Below, piece by piece: positions 26,880 through 34,644 of a stretch of DNA of 64,000 bases. The notes below the pieces were generated by a model. The model had not been told where the DNA came from, ran no database searches, and saw only the letters and a list, made by a program, of their open reading frames with translations. Location: NCBI RefSeq assembly GCF_001953865.1, contig NZ_MQUQ01000004.1:1-64000 (forward strand), read 5' to 3'. The position numbers and the translations under genes are program-made. The stretch comes from Amycolatopsis coloradensis (GTDB taxonomy: Bacteria; Actinomycetota; Actinomycetes; Mycobacteriales; Pseudonocardiaceae). Position 1 is the first letter of the stretch, and each line of letters starts with the position of its first letter.

Positions 26880-26908
26880 GGCCTCGGTACCGTGAGGTAC
26901 GCGAGGCC
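26880..26908 (-). promoter_or_regulatory. infC leader hairpin
   Basis: On the minus strand GGCCTCG and GTACC pair with GGTACCGAGGCC with one bulged C around a TCAC loop, 62 bases upstream of the AUC start. It is the strongest fold visible in the leader. A role in infC or L20 autoregulation is inference. Confidence 0.5.
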
Positions 26909-27040
26909 CACTCTTTCCGATCGCGTTCAATCTCCAGAACCGAACGCACCGCCTCGACGCCCGAAATCGTCTTGGCGAGACCGGACCCGGACACCTGATG
27001 TTGCGGCAGTGACACGGGTGGGAGCGGGGCTCCACTTGCC

Positions 27041-27063
27041 GCCCCCGATCACTCGAGGGCTGG
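27041..27063 (-). promoter_or_regulatory. Leader element shared with pheST
   Basis: It matches 23651-23673 at 20 of 23 positions. On the minus strand GCCCTCGA and TCGGGGGC pair around a GTGA tetraloop, so a small GNRA-type hairpin is possible. It lies about 220 bases before infC. Confidence 0.35.
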
Positions 27064-27086
27064 TCGCTCGTGGAAGGGTACCAGAC

Positions 27087-27446
27087 GTGTCAGATGAACC
27101 CGTTCAGCAGCCCCCGTATTCCCCGGACGTCCGCGACCTGGAGGACATCCCGAGCGTCGAGGTGATCAGCAGGGCGGCCGTCATGCTGCTCTCCGCCGGC
27201 GCCGAACGCCTCGGTCTCGCCGACGAGGATCCGGCCGCCTCACCCCACCGCGACCTCGACGAGGCCCGCCGCCTGATCACCGCCCTCGCCGGGCTGGTCA
27301 CCGCTTCGGCAGAGTACCTCGGCCTGCACGCGGGCCCGTTGCGTGACGGCCTCCAGTCACTGCAGAAGGCGTTCCGCGAGGCTTCGGCCGTGCCGGACGC
27401 GCCTGGGCAGGGACCGGGCGAGAAGTACACGGGACCGGTCTACTAA
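27087..27446 (+). CDS. DUF1844 domain protein
   Basis: A 119-residue protein from GTG 27087 with GGAAGG upstream. The DUF1844 core includes SVEVISRAAVMLLSAGAERL and LDEARRLITALAGLVTA. It is divergent from infC, as also in Streptomyces, to my knowledge. Function is unknown. It is small, helical and probably cytosolic. A terminator palindrome follows 60 bases after the stop codon. Confidence 0.85.
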   Translation: MSDEPVQQPPYSPDVRDLEDIPSVEVISRAAVMLLSAGAERLGLADEDPAASPHRDLDEARRLITALAGLVTASAEYLGLHAGPLRDGLQSLQKAFREASAVPDAPGQGPGEKYTGPVY

Positions 27447-27507
27447 ACCTACTGTTCCCGCTTCACTCAAGCGCCGTCCAGGACTACCGGAGCGCGCACT
27501 GGGCAAG

Positions 27508-27561
27508 TCTGTGAAGGCCTCCTTGAGAGACCCTAGGTCCTCAAGGAGGCCTACACAGACC
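27508..27561 (+). terminator. Terminator palindrome
   Basis: Arms GTCTGTGAAGGCCTCCTTGA and TCAAGGAGGCCTACACAGAC pair around a CTAGG-containing loop, downstream of the DUF1844 gene. It is another member of the GTGAAGG palindrome family. Confidence 0.7.
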
Positions 27562-27606
27562 TCGAGAGCCTGTACTTTCCCCTCGCTGGTATCTAACATT
27601 TCAGAT

Positions 27607-28254
27607 GTGAGTGAGTTAGCTAGGGTGCCGAGGTCTCTCCTGAGGGATGAGGCGTACGAGAACATCCGGCGGGCGATCATCGACGGGACGCTGCCGCCGG
27701 GGACGAACCTGCGTGACGGTGATCTCGCCGATCAGCTCGGGCTGTCGCGGGCGCCGGTGCGCCAGGCGCTGCTGCGGCTCATCGAGGACGGTCTCGTCGA
27801 GTCGAAGCCGCAGAGCTACACGCGCGTCGCCGGGTTCGTGCCCGACGACGTCCGCGACGCCTTGCACCTGGTCCGGGCGTTGCACGAGTTCGCCGTCCGG
27901 GTGGGCGTGCCGCGGATGGGCGCCGCCGAAGTGACGACGATGCGCGCGGCCAACGCCCGGTTCGCCGAAGCGGTCGCCGCCGGGGACGTCGCGGCCGCGA
28001 TCGCCGCCGACGACGAACTCCACGACGTCCCGGTGGCCGCCGCGCGCAACCGGGCGGTCGCCGCGACGCTGGCCCGTTACACGCCGCTGCTCCGGCGTCT
28101 CGAATACGCCCGCTTCAGCTCGCTGCCCGCGCACCGGTCGGTGCAGCGCCACGCGGAGCTGGCCGACGCCGTCGAAGCGGGCGACGTCGACGCGGCTTGC
28201 TCGATCACCGCCACGATTTGGACCGAACTCGAAGCCCTACTGGAGACGCCATGA
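27607..28254 (+). CDS. GntR/FadR-family regulator of acdS
   Basis: A 215-residue GntR protein with an N-terminal winged helix ([20 protein letters not shown], then [20 protein letters not shown]) and an all-helical FCD-type effector domain ([34 protein letters not shown]). The GTG at 27607 follows an ATCT..AGAT dyad (27591-27606) that could be its own operator. Its stop codon overlaps the acdS start (ATGA), so it almost certainly controls ACC deaminase. Proteobacterial acdS genes are instead controlled by an Lrp-type AcdR, so this pairing differs. The ligand may be ACC or a breakdown product; not shown. Confidence 0.9.
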   Translation: MSELARVPRSLLRDEAYENIRRAIIDGTLPPGTNLRDGDLADQLGLSRAPVRQALLRLIEDGLVESKPQSYTRVAGFVPDDVRDALHLVRALHEFAVRVGVPRMGAAEVTTMRAANARFAEAVAAGDVAAAIAADDELHDVPVAAARNRAVAATLARYTPLLRRLEYARFSSLPAHRSVQRHAELADAVEAGDVDAACSITATIWTELEALLETP

Positions 28255-29246
28255 CCCTCGCCGACTTCCCGCGCTACCCGCTGCTGTTCGGCCCCTCCCC
28301 CGTGCATCCGCTCGAACGGCTCACCGCCCACCTCGGCGGCGCGCGGGTCTGGGCGAAACGCGAGGACGTCAACTCCGGCATCGCGTTCGGCGGCAACAAG
28401 ACACGAAAGCTCGAATACCTGGTGGCCGACGCGCTCGCTTCAGGCGCGGACACGCTGATCTCGATCGGCGGCGTCCAGTCCAACCACACCCGTCAGGTGG
28501 CCGCGGCCGCCGCGCGGGCCGGGCTCAAGGCCGTGCTGGTGCAGGAAAGCTGGGTCGACTGGAACGATCCGCTGTACGACAAGGTCGGCAACATCCAGCT
28601 CTCGCGCATCCTCGGCGCGGACATCCGGATGGTCGAAGCCGGGTTCGGCGTCGGTTTCAAGGAGAGCTGGGAGAACGCGGTCAAGGAGATCGAAGCGGGC
28701 GGCGGGAAGCCGTACGCGATCCCGGCGGGCGGGTCGGACCATCACCTCGGCGGGCTCGGCTTCGCGAACTGGATCGTGGAACTCGAAGCACAGGAGGCCG
28801 AACTGGGCGTCTTCTTCGACACGGTGGTCGTCTGCTCGGTCACCGGTGGCACGCAGGCCGGGATGGTCGCCGGCGCGGCGCTTTCGGGGAAGCCCCGCCG
28901 GATCCTCGGCATCGACGGTTCGGCGAAACCGGCCGAGACCCGCGACCAGATCACCCGCATCGCGCGGGCCACCGCGGAACTGATCGGCGCCGGCGAGATC
29001 AGCGAGGTCGAACTGGACGAGCGGTACCACGCGGGGATCTACGGTGTTCCCGACGAGTCCACCTTGGACGCGATCAGGACGCTGGCCCGGCTGGAGGGCG
29101 TGCTCACCGATCCGGTGTACGAGGGCAAGTCGATGGCGGGCCTGATCGACCTCGTCGGCCGGGGTGAGATCCCGCGTGAGTCGAACGTGCTCTTCGCTCA
29201 CCTGGGCGGTCAGCCGGCGCTGAACGGGTACACGAGCGTCCTGTAG
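28251..29246 (+). CDS. acdS: 1-aminocyclopropane-1-carboxylate deaminase
   Basis: A 331-residue PLP enzyme of the tryptophan synthase beta fold that opens the cyclopropane ring of ACC, giving 2-oxobutanoate and ammonia. Reference residues are present: PLP-lysine K50 in GGNKTRK, S77 in GGVQSNH, the Tyr-Glu pair Y290-E291 in VYEGKSM and L318 in FAHLGG. Glu plus Leu at the last two positions are what separates true ACC deaminases from D-cysteine desulfhydrases. Its presence suggests association with plants or ACC-containing soil, lowering plant ethylene. Cotranscribed with the GntR regulator. A TGTTATGAA-type palindrome follows. Confidence 0.92.
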   Translation: MTLADFPRYPLLFGPSPVHPLERLTAHLGGARVWAKREDVNSGIAFGGNKTRKLEYLVADALASGADTLISIGGVQSNHTRQVAAAAARAGLKAVLVQESWVDWNDPLYDKVGNIQLSRILGADIRMVEAGFGVGFKESWENAVKEIEAGGGKPYAIPAGGSDHHLGGLGFANWIVELEAQEAELGVFFDTVVVCSVTGGTQAGMVAGAALSGKPRRILGIDGSAKPAETRDQITRIARATAELIGAGEISEVELDERYHAGIYGVPDESTLDAIRTLARLEGVLTDPVYEGKSMAGLIDLVGRGEIPRESNVLFAHLGGQPALNGYTSVL

Positions 29247-29259
29247 CTCCGCGGCCAGC

Positions 29260-29314
29260 TGTTATGAACGGACCGTTTATAACATTTCTTGTTATAAACG
29301 GTCCGTTCATAACA
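29260..29314. terminator. TGTTATGAA-type palindrome between convergent acdS and ridA
   Basis: Arms of 24 bases starting TGTTATGAACGG are perfectly complementary around a 7-base loop. Each arm is itself partly symmetric. A second member of this separate palindrome family is at 54564-54618. Confidence 0.7.
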
Positions 29315-29321
29315 CGCGTGG

Positions 29322-29705
29322 CTAGTCCACCACGGCCAGGACGTCGATCTCCACCAGCAGCCCGGCGGGCAGGCCGACGTACACGGTGGTGCGGGCCGGG
29401 TGCGGCGCTTCGCCGATCAGCTTGTTGTAGACCTCGTTGAACGCGCCGAAGTGGTCGACGTCGGTCAGGTACACGCGCACCATCAGGGCGTCGCCCAGGC
29501 TCGAGCCGGCGGCCTCGAGCACCGCTTCGATGTTCTTGAAGGTCTGCTCCGTCTGCTCACCGACGGTCTCGCCGACGATGGCGCCGGTGGCCGGGTCGAA
29601 GGCGACCTGGCCTGCCACCTGCAGGATGTTGCCCTTGCGGACCGCCTGTGAGAACGCGGCCACCGGCTTCGGCGCGTTCTCCGTGCTGATCGCGGTCTTG
29701 CTCAT
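29322..29705 (-). CDS. ridA: RidA family enamine/imine deaminase
   Basis: A 127-residue YjgF/YER057c/UK114 protein. RidA hydrolyses reactive 2-aminoacrylate-type enamines and imines released by PLP dehydratases. The N-terminal APKPVAAFSQAVRKGNILQVAGQ and the C-terminal region with PARTTVYVGLPAGLLVEID around the active-site Arg are typical. ATG 29705 overlaps the iclR stop (ATGA). In an operon with a sugar kinase and IclR regulator and divergent from a PLP D-amino-acid deaminase, it probably clears the imine made by that enzyme. Confidence 0.88.
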   Translation of the reverse strand: MSKTAISTENAPKPVAAFSQAVRKGNILQVAGQVAFDPATGAIVGETVGEQTEQTFKNIEAVLEAAGSSLGDALMVRVYLTDVDHFGAFNEVYNKLIGEAPHPARTTVYVGLPAGLLVEIDVLAVVD

Positions 29706-30466
29706 TCCGACTTCCCCTTTCGGTTCCCCGTCCATCCACTGTGGACGGAAGCTTCTTCGGCGGCGGCAGCCAGTTCGGGCACGAGCCCCATCAGGCCGTC
29801 GTAGTCCAGCAGTACCTTCGGCACCGAGATCGACGCGGCGGCGAGCACCACGCCGCCGGGGCCGCGGACCGGCGCGGCGATGCAGTGGATGAAGTCCTCG
29901 TGCTCGGCGTTGTCCACCGCGTAGCCGCGGTCGGCGACGAGATCCAGTTCGGTCTCGTAGGCCGACGGCGTGGTGATCGTGTTCGGCGTGCGGACGAAGA
30001 AGTCGATCCTCGAGACCACGTCCGCCCGCTTCTCCGGCGTCATCGCGGCGACGAGCACCTTGCCGACGGCCGTGCAGTGCAGCGGGGCGCGTTTCCCGAT
30101 GCGGGAGTACATCCGCACCGAATGCCTGCCCTCGAACTTGTCGATGTAGACCACCTCACCGTCCTCATAGGACGCGAGGTGGATGGTGTGCCCGGTACGC
30201 GCGTTGAGCCCGGCCAGCGCGGACTGCGCGCTGCGGCGGACGTCGCGGTCCTCCAGTGCCTGCTGCGCGAGATCGAAGAGGGCACTGCCGAGACGGTAGT
30301 GCCGCTGCCCTTCCCTGCGCACGAAATGGTGCGACTCCAGGGTGCGCAGCAGCCGCAGCACGGTCGACTTGTGCACGCCGATCTCCTCGGCGAGCTGATC
30401 CAGCGTCTTCGCCTCGCGGGCGAGTCCGCTCAACAGGGTGAGCGCCCTGTCCAAACTCTGGCTCAT
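29702..30466 (-). CDS. IclR-family regulator (KdgR-like)
   Basis: A 254-residue regulator with an N-terminal winged helix (TLDQLAEEIGVHKSTVLRLL) and an IclR effector domain (LHCTAVGKVLVAAM, HEDFIHCIAAPVRGPGG). IclR regulators of this kind respond to sugar acids such as 2-keto-3-deoxygluconate or to aromatic acids. It lies in ATGA overlaps between the kinase and ridA, and probably acts at the GCAAC-rich region upstream of the divergent deaminase operon. Confidence 0.9.
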   Translation of the reverse strand: MSQSLDRALTLLSGLAREAKTLDQLAEEIGVHKSTVLRLLRTLESHHFVRREGQRHYRLGSALFDLAQQALEDRDVRRSAQSALAGLNARTGHTIHLASYEDGEVVYIDKFEGRHSVRMYSRIGKRAPLHCTAVGKVLVAAMTPEKRADVVSRIDFFVRTPNTITTPSAYETELDLVADRGYAVDNAEHEDFIHCIAAPVRGPGGVVLAAASISVPKVLLDYDGLMGLVPELAAAAEEASVHSGWTGNRKGKSE

Positions 30467-31440
30467 ACGCTCACCAATCCCTTGTCCGTCAGTTTGGCCG
30501 ACGCCCAGGATGCCTCATCCGCACCGATCAGGGCCTCGACGACGGAGTCGGGCAGCGGAGTCCCCACGTCGTCGTGGGTGAGCAGGGTGGCCGCGGCCTG
30601 AAGATGGCCGCGCCGCAGCCGGGTCGCGGGATCGTCACCACGCAGGGTGGCGGCGAGGAAGCCCGCCGCGAACGCGTCACCGGCACCGACAGGCTCCACG
30701 ACGTCGACCCTCAGCGCGGGCGCGAACAGCGGCGCTTCGTCGCCGTCGACCAGCGTCACCCCGCGCTCCCCGTGTTTGACGACCAGCGTTTTCGGTCCGG
30801 GCACCGCGGCGCGCAGTCGCTCGGGATCACCGGTCCCCCACACCCGCTCGGCCTCGTCGTCGCCCGCCAGGACGATGTCGGCGCGAGCGGCCAGTTCGGC
30901 CAGCACCGACGGGTCACGCCCGGTCCACAACGCGGGCCGGAAGTTCACGTCGAACGACACCAGCGTGTCCCCGCGCGGCCGCTCCAGCAGAGCCCGCACC
31001 AGGTCGAGGCAACCATCCGACAGCGCAGGCGTGATCCCGGACAGGTGGATCACGCGCACCCCGTCGAGATCGAGTCTCCCCAGCAGCGTGGCGTCCATTC
31101 CGGACGCCGCGGAGCCCTTGCGGTAGTAGCGCACCGGGCTGCCGTGCGCGCCGCTTTCCTTGATGTAGAGCCCCGTCGGACGGGTCGGGTCGACCACGAC
31201 CGCGCTGACGTCCACCCCGGCCCCGGCGATCTCGCGCACGAGCGCACGGCCGAACGGGTCGTCGCCGACAGCGCTCACCCAGGCGCTGGCGAACCCCAGC
31301 GCGGGGAGATGGCAGGCGACGTTCGATTCGGCGCCGCCGATCGTCCGCACCCACTTCCGTACCTCGTCGGGCGGCCCTGGTTCGGCCGGTACGAACAAGG
31401 CCATCGACTCCCCGATGCACAACACGTCAGTGCTTCTCAT
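30463..31440 (-). CDS. PfkB-family sugar kinase, 2-keto-3-deoxygluconate kinase-like
   Basis: A 325-residue ribokinase-fold enzyme, with the N-terminal GGAESNVACHLPALGF signature and the C-terminal PVGAGDAFAAGFLAA motif with catalytic Asp255. RYYRKGSAASGM near 105-114 is typical of KDG kinases, which make KDPG from 2-keto-3-deoxygluconate. The start is placed at ATG 31440; two earlier in-frame starts (31473, 31455) are possible. It heads the kinase-iclR-ridA operon. KDG is what deamination of D-glucosaminate would yield, which fits the divergent genes. Substrate is inferred. Confidence 0.8.
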   Translation of the reverse strand: MRSTDVLCIGESMALFVPAEPGPPDEVRKWVRTIGGAESNVACHLPALGFASAWVSAVGDDPFGRALVREIAGAGVDVSAVVVDPTRPTGLYIKESGAHGSPVRYYRKGSAASGMDATLLGRLDLDGVRVIHLSGITPALSDGCLDLVRALLERPRGDTLVSFDVNFRPALWTGRDPSVLAELAARADIVLAGDDEAERVWGTGDPERLRAAVPGPKTLVVKHGERGVTLVDGDEAPLFAPALRVDVVEPVGAGDAFAAGFLAATLRGDDPATRLRRGHLQAAATLLTHDDVGTPLPDSVVEALIGADEASWASAKLTDKGLVSV

Positions 31441-31624
31441 CGCGCCGACCGCCATCCCGCTGACAAGGCGCACGTCGCGGGATCATGTCGCCTCTCGACC
31501 GGAATGCGCCCCGCCATCGCGATAGCGGGGCCTCCGGTCGAAACGGCGCGACCCCAAAAGATCAAAAGATTCCCGGGCGGCCAAGGCTCACCTGTCACTT
31601 CCGCGTCTCCTCGTCGTCACCCCG

Positions 31625-31697
31625 TTGACCTCTAGCGGACCGGATGCTACACCTATCCCACGCAATATGCGCAACGTCCGTTGCAACATACGCAACC
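31625..31697 (+). promoter_or_regulatory. Promoter and GCAAC-repeat operator of the deaminase operon
   Basis: TTGACC (31625-31630), a 17-base spacer and TACACC resemble a sigma-70 promoter. Immediately downstream, 31661-31697 holds repeated GCAAC half-sites: GCAACG-TC-CGTTGC is a perfect inverted repeat, and ATGCGCAAC / ATACGCAAC is a near-perfect direct repeat. A repressor bound here would block the promoter; the IclR protein encoded next door is the natural candidate. The divergent kinase promoter should lie in 31441-31620, where I see no clear boxes. Confidence 0.5.
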
Positions 31698-31709
31698 GAG
31701 GTGAACCCC

Positions 31710-33014
31710 ATGTTCGAAGCCGGCACCATCGATTCCGCCGCGGTCGCGGCCGTCCGGGAGGAGCGCGTCGACTGGCGCTTCCGCTCGGTGGCGCCTTCGC
31801 TGTCCGGGCTCACGATCGGCGAGGCCGCCGCCCGCGGCGCGAAGCTGTTCGACGACGGCTTCTTCGGCCCGTTCGTGGTGCTCGACGAGGAAGCCGTCGA
31901 GCACAACCTCCGCACGATGGCAGGCTGGTGCGCCGAACGCGGTGTCGCGCTGGCCCCGCACGGCAAGACGACGATGGCGCCGCAACTGTTCGAGCGGCAG
32001 CTGAAGCACGGCTCATGGGGCATCACCTGCGCGAACGCCGGGCACCTGCGGATATACCGCGCTTTCGGTGTCTCCCGGATCCTGCTGGCGAACCAGCTGC
32101 TCGACCCGTCTGGGCTCAAGTGGCTCGCCGCGGAACTGGACGCCGACGACGACTTCGAGTTCGTCTGCTGGGTCGACTCGGTCCGCGGTGTCGAGCTGAT
32201 GACCGAGGCCCTGCGCGGCGCCCGGCGCAAGGTCGACGTCCTGGTCGAACTCGGCGCCGAGGGTGGCCGGACCGGTGTCCGTGACGCCGGCACCGCCCTC
32301 GCCGTCGCCGAAGCCGCGCACGCGAGCCCGGCTCTGCGGCTGCGTGGTTCCGGCGGTTACGAAGGCGCGCTTTCCCACCACACCGACGAGAAGTCGCTCC
32401 AGCTGATCAGCTCCTATGTGGACGGCCTGCGTGAACTTGTCTTCACCTTCTCCGAAAAGGGCCTGCTCGACGACGCCGGTCAGATCATCGTCACCGGCGG
32501 CGGCAGCGCCTACTTCGACCGGGTCGCCGACGAACTCACCAAGGACTGGCGCGGCCTGGACGTCCTGCCGATCCTGCGCAGCGGCGCCTACGTGACCCAC
32601 GACGACGGCTTCTACCGCGTGATCTCGCCCCTGGGCGAAAACCCGCGCATCGGCGGCGTGGCCTCGTTCCGTCCCGCGCTGCGCGCCTGGGCGCAGGTGA
32701 CGTCGAAGCCGACGGACGAACTCGCGCTGCTCACCATCGGGAAACGGGACGCGTCCTTCGACGAAGGCATGCCCGAGCCCCGCCTGCTCCGCAAGGGCGA
32801 CGGGCGGACGTCCGCGCTCGAAGGTCATTCCATCCAGAAGATGAACGACCAGCACGCCTTCCTCGCGCTGCCCGCATCGTCGCCGGTCGAGGTCGGCGAC
32901 TGGATCGCACTCGGCCTGTCGCATCCGTGCACCGTGTTCGACAAATGGCCGCTCATCCCGGTCGTCGGCCCCGACGGCGAGACCGTGCTCGATTTCGTCC
33001 GCACCCATTTCTGA
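31710..33014 (+). CDS. PLP-dependent D-amino-acid deaminase/dehydratase (DSD1 / D-threonine aldolase family)
   Basis: A 434-residue fold-type III (alanine racemase-like) PLP enzyme. The Schiff-base lysine is K86 in LAPHGKTTMAP. The C-terminal metal-binding pair H405-x-C407 in SHPCTVFDKW matches eukaryotic-type D-serine dehydratases and D-threonine aldolases. Such enzymes deaminate D-hydroxy-amino acids. The starting ATG has GAGGTG upstream; earlier in-frame starts lie within the operator. The neighbours (deacylase, KDG-type kinase, RidA, GntP permease) point to D-glucosaminate as substrate, giving 2-keto-3-deoxygluconate and ammonia; D-serine or D-threonine are alternatives. Confidence 0.82.
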   Translation: MFEAGTIDSAAVAAVREERVDWRFRSVAPSLSGLTIGEAAARGAKLFDDGFFGPFVVLDEEAVEHNLRTMAGWCAERGVALAPHGKTTMAPQLFERQLKHGSWGITCANAGHLRIYRAFGVSRILLANQLLDPSGLKWLAAELDADDDFEFVCWVDSVRGVELMTEALRGARRKVDVLVELGAEGGRTGVRDAGTALAVAEAAHASPALRLRGSGGYEGALSHHTDEKSLQLISSYVDGLRELVFTFSEKGLLDDAGQIIVTGGGSAYFDRVADELTKDWRGLDVLPILRSGAYVTHDDGFYRVISPLGENPRIGGVASFRPALRAWAQVTSKPTDELALLTIGKRDASFDEGMPEPRLLRKGDGRTSALEGHSIQKMNDQHAFLALPASSPVEVGDWIALGLSHPCTVFDKWPLIPVVGPDGETVLDFVRTHF

Positions 33015-33048
33015 TCCGTCCTCCACTCGCCGCAGAGGAAGAATCGCC

Positions 33049-34644
33049 ATGGACATCGTTGTCCGCTCCGCACTGGTCGCCGACGGCACCGGGGATCCGC
33101 TCACCAGGCACGACGTGGGCATCACCGACGGCCGGATCGCCAGTGTCGCCGAACCGGGCTCGCTCGCGGGCCGCCGCACCATCGACGCCGAAGGACTCGT
33201 GCTCGCGCCCGGGTTCATCGACATGCATTCGCATTCCGACCTCCAGCTGCTCGCGAACCCGGATCACCTCGCGAAGCTCTCGCAGGGCGTCACGACCGAA
33301 GTGCTCGGGCAGGACGGCCTCTCCTACGCACCCGTGAACGACGACGTCCTCGCGGCGCTGCGCCAGCAGCTCGCCGGATGGAACGACGATCCCGCCGGAT
33401 TCGACTGGAACTGGCGTTCGGTCGGGGAATACCTCGACCGGCTCGACGCCGGGGTCGCGGTCAACGCGGCCTATCTGGTGCCGCAGGGCACCGTCCGCAT
33501 GCTCACCGTCGGCTGGGACGACCGGCCGGCGACCGAAGCCGAGATGAACGCGATGAAGGAACTCATCGCCACCGGGCTGGCCGAGGGCGCGATGGGCATG
33601 TCGTCCGGGCTCACCTACACACCGGGGATGTACGCGACCACCGAGGAACTCGTCGAGCTGTGCCGGGTCGTCGGGGAAAACGGCGGCTTCTACAGCCCGC
33701 ACCACCGCAGCTACGGCAAGGGCGCGCTCGAAGCGTTCGGCGAGATGGTCGACGTCTCCCGCCGTTCGGGGTGCCCGCTGCACCTCGCGCACGCCACGAT
33801 GAACTTCTCGGTGAACAAGGGCAAGGCACCCCAGCTGCTGGAGCTGCTCGACCAGGCGCTCGACGACGGCTGCGACATCACGCTGGACACCTATCCCTAT
33901 CTTCCCGGCGCCACTTACCTTTCCGCGTTGCTGCCCAGCTGGTCGACCGAAGGCGGGCTCGACGCCACCCTCGCCCGGCTGTCCGATGTGGACACCCGCG
34001 AGCGGATCCGCGCCGAGATCGAGGAGACCGGATCCGACGGCGCCCACGGCGTGCCGATCGACTGGGAAGCCATCGAGATCAACGGTGTTCGCCGTGACGA
34101 GAATTCGCACCTCGTCGGGCATTCCGTCGCCGCTTCGGCGCAGCGTGCCGGGAAGGCCGCCGCGGAGCTGTACTTCGACGTCCTGCTCTCGGAGAAGCTC
34201 GGCACGTCCTGCCTGATGCACGTCGGGCACGAGGAGAACGTCCAGGCGATCATGCGGCACCGCACGCACACCGGCGGCAGCGACGGGCTCCTCGTCGGCG
34301 CCCGGCCGCATCCCCGCGCCTGGGGCACGTTCCCGCGGTACCTCGCGCGCTACGTCCGCGAACTCGGCGTCCTCGACCTCGCCGAATGCGTCTCCCACCT
34401 CACCGGCCGCGCGGCGGAACGCCTGCGGCTGACCGACCGGGGTCTCGTCCGCGCGGGGTACGCGGCGGATCTCGTGCTGTTCGACCCGGAAACCGTCGCC
34501 GACACCGCCACGTTCGACGAACCGCGGCAGCAGGCCGCCGGTATCCCCCATGTCTTCGTCAACGGTGTCGCCGCCATCGACGATGGTCAACCGACCGGCG
34601 CCCTCGCCGGCCATTCACTGCGGAACCCCGGGAGTGCCCGATGA
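33049..34644 (+). CDS. N-acyl-D-amino-acid deacylase (amidohydrolase)
   Basis: A 531-residue amidohydrolase of the D-aminoacylase family. The metal motif FIDMHSHSD (H60, H62) follows the usual N-terminal beta-sandwich. GMSSGLTYTPGMYA and the C-terminal LVRAGYAADLVLFDP complete the family pattern. It hydrolyses N-acyl-D-amino acids. N-acetyl-D-glucosaminate is formally an N-acetyl-D-amino acid, so it could be the physiological substrate here. It lies 34 bases after the deaminase and overlaps the permease start (ATGA), so it is internal to the operon. Confidence 0.87.
   Translation: MDIVVRSALVADGTGDPLTRHDVGITDGRIASVAEPGSLAGRRTIDAEGLVLAPGFIDMHSHSDLQLLANPDHLAKLSQGVTTEVLGQDGLSYAPVNDDVLAALRQQLAGWNDDPAGFDWNWRSVGEYLDRLDAGVAVNAAYLVPQGTVRMLTVGWDDRPATEAEMNAMKELIATGLAEGAMGMSSGLTYTPGMYATTEELVELCRVVGENGGFYSPHHRSYGKGALEAFGEMVDVSRRSGCPLHLAHATMNFSVNKGKAPQLLELLDQALDDGCDITLDTYPYLPGATYLSALLPSWSTEGGLDATLARLSDVDTRERIRAEIEETGSDGAHGVPIDWEAIEINGVRRDENSHLVGHSVAASAQRAGKAAAELYFDVLLSEKLGTSCLMHVGHEENVQAIMRHRTHTGGSDGLLVGARPHPRAWGTFPRYLARYVRELGVLDLAECVSHLTGRAAERLRLTDRGLVRAGYAADLVLFDPETVADTATFDEPRQQAAGIPHVFVNGVAAIDDGQPTGALAGHSLRNPGSAR

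Noticed and set aside
26818..26911. 31-residue N-terminal extension of IF-3 from GTG 26911
   Set aside because: It is not conserved in IF-3 as I know it, encodes through a strong hairpin, and the proper N-terminus has its own Shine-Dalgarno sequence.
28251..29246. D-cysteine desulfhydrase
   Set aside because: Glu291 and Leu318 match ACC deaminase; desulfhydrases carry Ser/Thr at the equivalent positions.
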